Assembly (NCBI RefSeq): GCF_007995085.1
Contig: NZ_VOQS01000003.1
Coordinates: 310,001-374,000 of the forward strand
Length of the DNA: 64,000 bases
Reading direction: 5' to 3'
Origin: Paraburkholderia azotifigens
GTDB lineage: Bacteria > Pseudomonadota > Gammaproteobacteria > Burkholderiales > Burkholderiaceae
The notes below the pieces were generated by a model. It was not told where the DNA came from. It saw only the letters and a list, made by a program, of their open reading frames with translations, and did not search any database. A program made the position numbers and the translations under genes. This document shows, piece by piece, positions 60,813 to 64,000 of this stretch (its first letter is position 1; the number at the start of each line of letters is the position of its first letter).

Positions 60813-62630
60813 TCAGCCGCGCGTCGTCGCAGGCTGCTCCTCCGTCGGCTGCAAGGCCACATCGGCGACGGCGCCCGGCTGCTGCCATAGCATCTCGAGC
60901 GTGCGACGCAGACGCGCGGGTGTCACCGGCTTGTGCAGCACGGGAATCCCTTGCAGCGCCAGCGCTTCCAGTTCCACCGACGCCATATCGCCCGTAATCA
61001 GCAGCGTCACGACGCGCTCGCGGCCGCGCCGCCGCAGTGCGTCGCGTACGGCGGCGAGCGCCTGCGCGCCCGTCCGGTGGTTGGCCAGCTGGTAGTCGCA
61101 CAGCACGGCGTCGGGCATGAAGCCTTCGTCGATCGCCGCCAGTGCGTGACGCTCGTCGGGCACGCCGCGCACCACGCAGCCCCAGCGCCCGAGCAAACTC
61201 TGAATGCCTTCGAGAATCGCCGGCTCGTCGTCGATGCACAGCACGTGGCGCCCGAGCGCCGCCGCGCCGCTTGCGGCCGAATCGTTGAGCCCCGCGACGA
61301 TCCTCTGCGGATCGCCCGCGCGCACCGGGAAGCGGAACACCGAGCCGCGCCCCGGCGTCGAGCGTAATTGCAGCTGTCCGCCGAGCATGTCGACGAGCCG
61401 CTTGACGGTCGGCAGCCCGAGGCCGTGTCCCTGGCGTGCGTCGCGCTGCGGATTCGCGACCTGATAGAACTCCTCGAAGATGCGCTCCTGCTCGGCCTTG
61501 GGAATGCCGATACCCGAATCGCGCACTTCGATATAGCCGCCGTCGCGCTGTCCCGCGCGCCGGTAGCCCATCCAGATTGCGCCGCCTTCCGTGTAGCGCA
61601 CCGCGTTCGACAGCAGGTTGCTCAGGATCCGCTCCAGCAGCACGGGGTCGTCGTGGATCACGGCATCCGTCGGCGCGATGCGCAGCGCGAGCCCTTTCGC
61701 GGCCGCCTGCGGCCAGTACTGGTTGCCGACCCGGTCGAACAGCTCGGAAAGCCGGAAGTGCAGCCGGATGACCTGCGTGACGCCGCTCTCGAGCTGCGCC
61801 AGATCGAGCACCTGGTTGAACAGCTGGTTCAGCGCCTCGACGTTGTTGGCGATGTTGCTGGCCGTCTTCGCGTGCTGCACGGGCGTCGCCGTCGAATCGT
61901 TCAGCGATGCCGCGAGCAGCCCGATCGCGTGCAGCGGCTGACGCAGATCGTGGCTGGCAGCGGCGAAGAAGCGCGTCTTCGCGAGGCTCGCTTCTTCGGC
62001 GACGAGCTTCTGCGCCGCAAGCGATTCGGCGAGTGCCTGCTGGTCGACGCGCGCCTGCACGACGCGCTGGAACAGCTTGCGGTAGCTCAACGCGTACACG
62101 TTGATCGCGCAGAAGAAGAACGCGAGGACGATCGCAAGGATCGTGCGGTCGAATGTATGCGTGCCGAAGTGCAGCACGATCGCGGGCAGCAGCAGGAACG
62201 GAATCGCCGTCACGAAGTTGGCCACGTCGAAACCGTTCGACATGAACACACCCGCCGCCAGCGTGACGAGCATCACCGTGTGCAGGATGGGCAGATCGGT
62301 GTGCGGGCTCTGGAACGCGAACCAGATGGCGAGCCCCGGCGCGCTGTAGAGCAGCGCGCCGCGCGCCGCGTGCAGGTTGATCCACGTGCGCGGCGACACG
62401 GCTTCGGGCCAGCGCCGGTTGCACATCCACAGCGCGAGGCTCGCGCAATTGGCGAAACCGTAGAAGATGAAGCAGGCCGCGAAAAGATGCGGATGCGGGA
62501 TGTTATTCCAGTAGATCGCCACCAGCACGGCAATCGAAAACCAGTGCGTGAAGAAGGCAATCGGATCCTGCGCGTACAGGACGCGCACGAGGTCTTCGTC
62601 GATGGCGCGCTGGATGGGATCGGCCCGCAT
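60813..62630 (-). CDS. hybrid sensor histidine kinase with membrane sensor and receiver
   Basis: 605 aa. The N-terminal 180 residues hold about six transmembrane helices (FTHWFSIAVLVAIYW, LFAACFIFYGFANCASLALW, ILHTVMLVTLAAGVFMSNGF, ILAIVLAFFFCAINVYALSY). The His is in FFAAASHDLRQPLHAIGLLA (near 227), the ASHDLRQP variant typical of a Burkholderiales kinase group. ATPase boxes: RILSNLLSNAVRYTEGGAIW, VRDSGIGIPKAEQ, GHGLGLPTVKRL. The C-terminal receiver has VLCIDDEPAILEG and Asp in AVLCDYQLANHRTG (near 511). The ATG at 62630 has AAGGAG upstream. Partner likely the NarL-type regulator. Confidence 0.93.
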   Translation of the reverse strand: MRADPIQRAIDEDLVRVLYAQDPIAFFTHWFSIAVLVAIYWNNIPHPHLFAACFIFYGFANCASLALWMCNRRWPEAVSPRTWINLHAARGALLYSAPGLAIWFAFQSPHTDLPILHTVMLVTLAAGVFMSNGFDVANFVTAIPFLLLPAIVLHFGTHTFDRTILAIVLAFFFCAINVYALSYRKLFQRVVQARVDQQALAESLAAQKLVAEEASLAKTRFFAAASHDLRQPLHAIGLLAASLNDSTATPVQHAKTASNIANNVEALNQLFNQVLDLAQLESGVTQVIRLHFRLSELFDRVGNQYWPQAAAKGLALRIAPTDAVIHDDPVLLERILSNLLSNAVRYTEGGAIWMGYRRAGQRDGGYIEVRDSGIGIPKAEQERIFEEFYQVANPQRDARQGHGLGLPTVKRLVDMLGGQLQLRSTPGRGSVFRFPVRAGDPQRIVAGLNDSAASGAAALGRHVLCIDDEPAILEGIQSLLGRWGCVVRGVPDERHALAAIDEGFMPDAVLCDYQLANHRTGAQALAAVRDALRRRGRERVVTLLITGDMASVELEALALQGIPVLHKPVTPARLRRTLEMLWQQPGAVADVALQPTEEQPATTRG

Positions 62631-62960
62631 CGTGCGGTCTCCTTGTGTTGTAAAAACCGCTGCCGATTGCATCGGACTCTGGAATAAAACCCGTTCTCCG
62701 TCCGTCATACACCGGCACCGGTACAGTCTAAAGATAGTTTACCCGTCCTGCCGGCGGTTTACCCTTCAGCTATGACTTAATCCATATAGGCGGCGCCGCG
62801 TGCAAAAAGCATACTGGTTTCAACGATTCAACGATCAAGCGCGGCCGACAGCCTCTGAAGGTTCAGTTTCAAGACTTCATTTACGCCTGTTTGTCGAGGC
62901 TCCACTGGCGGATTCCCCCGCCCCTACCGCGCGCCTTGCCCCTTACCGATGGAGGCCTTC

Positions 62961-63773
62961 ATGGGCGCAGTTCCGAGCCAGGATTTCGCACGCACTCTCG
63001 ACGACGCCGTTCTTCCCGAGTTGTGGCGCCGCCGCACGCAGCTCACGGACGACGAAATGATGTCGATGTACGACCTCGTGAAGCGCGCGCTGCGCACCTA
63101 CCACCCGCTCGAATTGCACGCGCTGGGCGAAGACAAGGAAGAGCTCGTGCATCAGTTCATCTATACGAAGGTGCTGCGTCTTGCGCCCGGACACGTCGAA
63201 TCGAAAGCGACGCCGGAAAGCGCGCCGTCCAACGGCTACGCGATCTGCGCTTACTTCCGCCGTTATCTGATCGACTGCCTGCGCAGCGCGAGCCACCAGC
63301 GCAATGTGTCGATGGAACACGAAGGCATGATGCAGGAAATCGATCTGCGCGCGCAGGCGCTCGAAGATCCCATCGAAAGCGTGCTGCTGCAATACGGCCT
63401 GAGCGAGCAGTACGTGCGCGAAGCCGCGCGCGAGTTCATCGCTTCGCTCGATTCGCCCGAGCGCATCGTGCTTGCCGGCAGCCTCGGCTGGTGCTCGGAA
63501 GCGAAAGGCGGACTGTCGGCGGTGGCCGCGCAGCATCGGGTGCCCTCCTATCACTATCGCGCCGTCAAACTCGGTGTCACCATGAAGAAGACGGACGACG
63601 CCACGCAGTTTTCCAACACGAAGATCGGCCAGTGGCTGCGCGAAGATCTCGGTATTGAAATCGATGCTGAAAACCGCGAGGCCATTCTCGTGATCTTCAA
63701 CCTGCTCGCAGCCGAAGCGACGGAAGCGGCGACCGCGCCCGACACCGAAGAGATGATCGAAGCGGCTGCGTGA
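62961..63773 (+). CDS. protein with weak sigma-70-like regions, function unknown
   Basis: 270 aa. GGAGG six bases before the ATG at 62961 decides the start. A first block (ELVHQFIYTKVLRLAPGH, then GYAICAYFRRYLIDCLRSAS) resembles sigma-70 region 2, and a later block (REFIASLDSPERIVLAGSLG, then LSAVAAQHRVPSYHYRAVKL) resembles region 4 with its helix-turn-helix. Both are clearly diverged. The C-terminus is acidic (DTEEMIEAAA). It could be an atypical sigma factor or a related DNA-binding protein. No anti-sigma gene is visible in the remaining window. Confidence 0.7.
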   Translation: MGAVPSQDFARTLDDAVLPELWRRRTQLTDDEMMSMYDLVKRALRTYHPLELHALGEDKEELVHQFIYTKVLRLAPGHVESKATPESAPSNGYAICAYFRRYLIDCLRSASHQRNVSMEHEGMMQEIDLRAQALEDPIESVLLQYGLSEQYVREAAREFIASLDSPERIVLAGSLGWCSEAKGGLSAVAAQHRVPSYHYRAVKLGVTMKKTDDATQFSNTKIGQWLREDLGIEIDAENREAILVIFNLLAAEATEAATAPDTEEMIEAAA

Positions 63774-64000
63774 CCGGCCTGACCGGCGCGCCGTTTGACA
63801 TTTGACGTTTGACAATCCGGCAGGCTCGTTCAGCGTATCGAACGGGCCTGCGTGTCGCCCGCATTCCAATCCGCGTGCAGTCCGCACGCCGCCTGACATC
63901 ACCGCATTTTTTCAATCACGCGTCTAAACGCGCGTTTTCCCTTTGCATTTCGCTGCGCCGCGTCCAGGATAAAGAAGCTGCATGCAGCGAGCCGTCCTGA

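Noticed and set aside
24..64000. Search for tRNA, rRNA or riboswitch genes
   Set aside because: No cloverleaf, rRNA-like stretch or recognisable riboswitch core was found by reading; a covariance-model scan would be needed to exclude small RNAs.

Overview
The window is GC-rich, densely coded DNA whose gene content and protein sequences point to a member of the Burkholderiaceae, most like Paraburkholderia, Caballeronia or Burkholderia (inference from family resemblance only; no 16S or marker gene is present). It is mostly ordinary chromosomal metabolism, regulation and efflux, interrupted by one lower-GC accessory cassette (about 13.0-15.5 kb), two copies of a long palindromic intergenic repeat (20.2-21.0 kb and 53.7-55.9 kb) and two insertion sequences. 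No tRNA, rRNA or CRISPR array was seen.

Left part (1-12.9 kb): a truncated AraC regulator, a zinc alcohol dehydrogenase, a LysR regulator and a degraded segment that resembles part of an ADP-ribosylating toxin. Then comes a long minus-strand operon in the order sdaA-soxB-soxD-soxA-soxG-folB-91-aa protein. It oxidises sarcosine to glycine with capture of the one-carbon unit on tetrahydrofolate, and SdaA disposes of the serine formed from glycine. A GlxA-type AraC regulator reads away from it and probably controls it.

Accessory cassette (13.0-15.5 kb): a DUF2778/Tlde1-like L,D-transpeptidase-fold effector, a small membrane protein broken by an IS5-family element, a second small membrane protein of the same type, and an orphan Hcp. 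This looks like a type VI secretion cargo-immunity-carrier island.

15.6-34.3 kb: zwf; a trans-3-hydroxy-L-proline dehydratase and pyrroline-2-carboxylate reductase pair with a divergent GntR regulator; a FAD amine oxidoreductase; a BetR-REC regulator convergent with a periplasmic-domain protein plus hybrid histidine kinase; a phosphoribosyltransferase-HAD fusion; a NERD-helicase; two glutathione transferases; a His-rich Zur-type regulator; a receiver-only protein; and a TetR/MFS efflux pair.

34.7-53.7 kb: a zinc-ribbon membrane protein with an orphan TAXI binding protein; an emrA-emrB-nodT tripartite efflux operon with its TetR regulator and a clear operator; a small lipoprotein, thioesterase, FUSC-type transporter and PAT-like acetyltransferase; a MerR regulator and a four-gene monooxygenase/SDR/hydrolase operon; a glycolipid-binding-like protein; an orphan urea channel; and a class II aldolase with a tautomerase.

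53.7-64 kb: the second palindromic repeat carrying an IS4-family element, then a cyanide-insensitive bd oxidase operon (cioA-cioB-small subunit) behind an FNR/Anr-like box, a NarL-type response regulator, a small membrane protein, a hybrid histidine kinase and a protein with weak sigma-70 character. Starts were chosen from ribosome binding sites and family alignment in memory; none was checked with a search tool.
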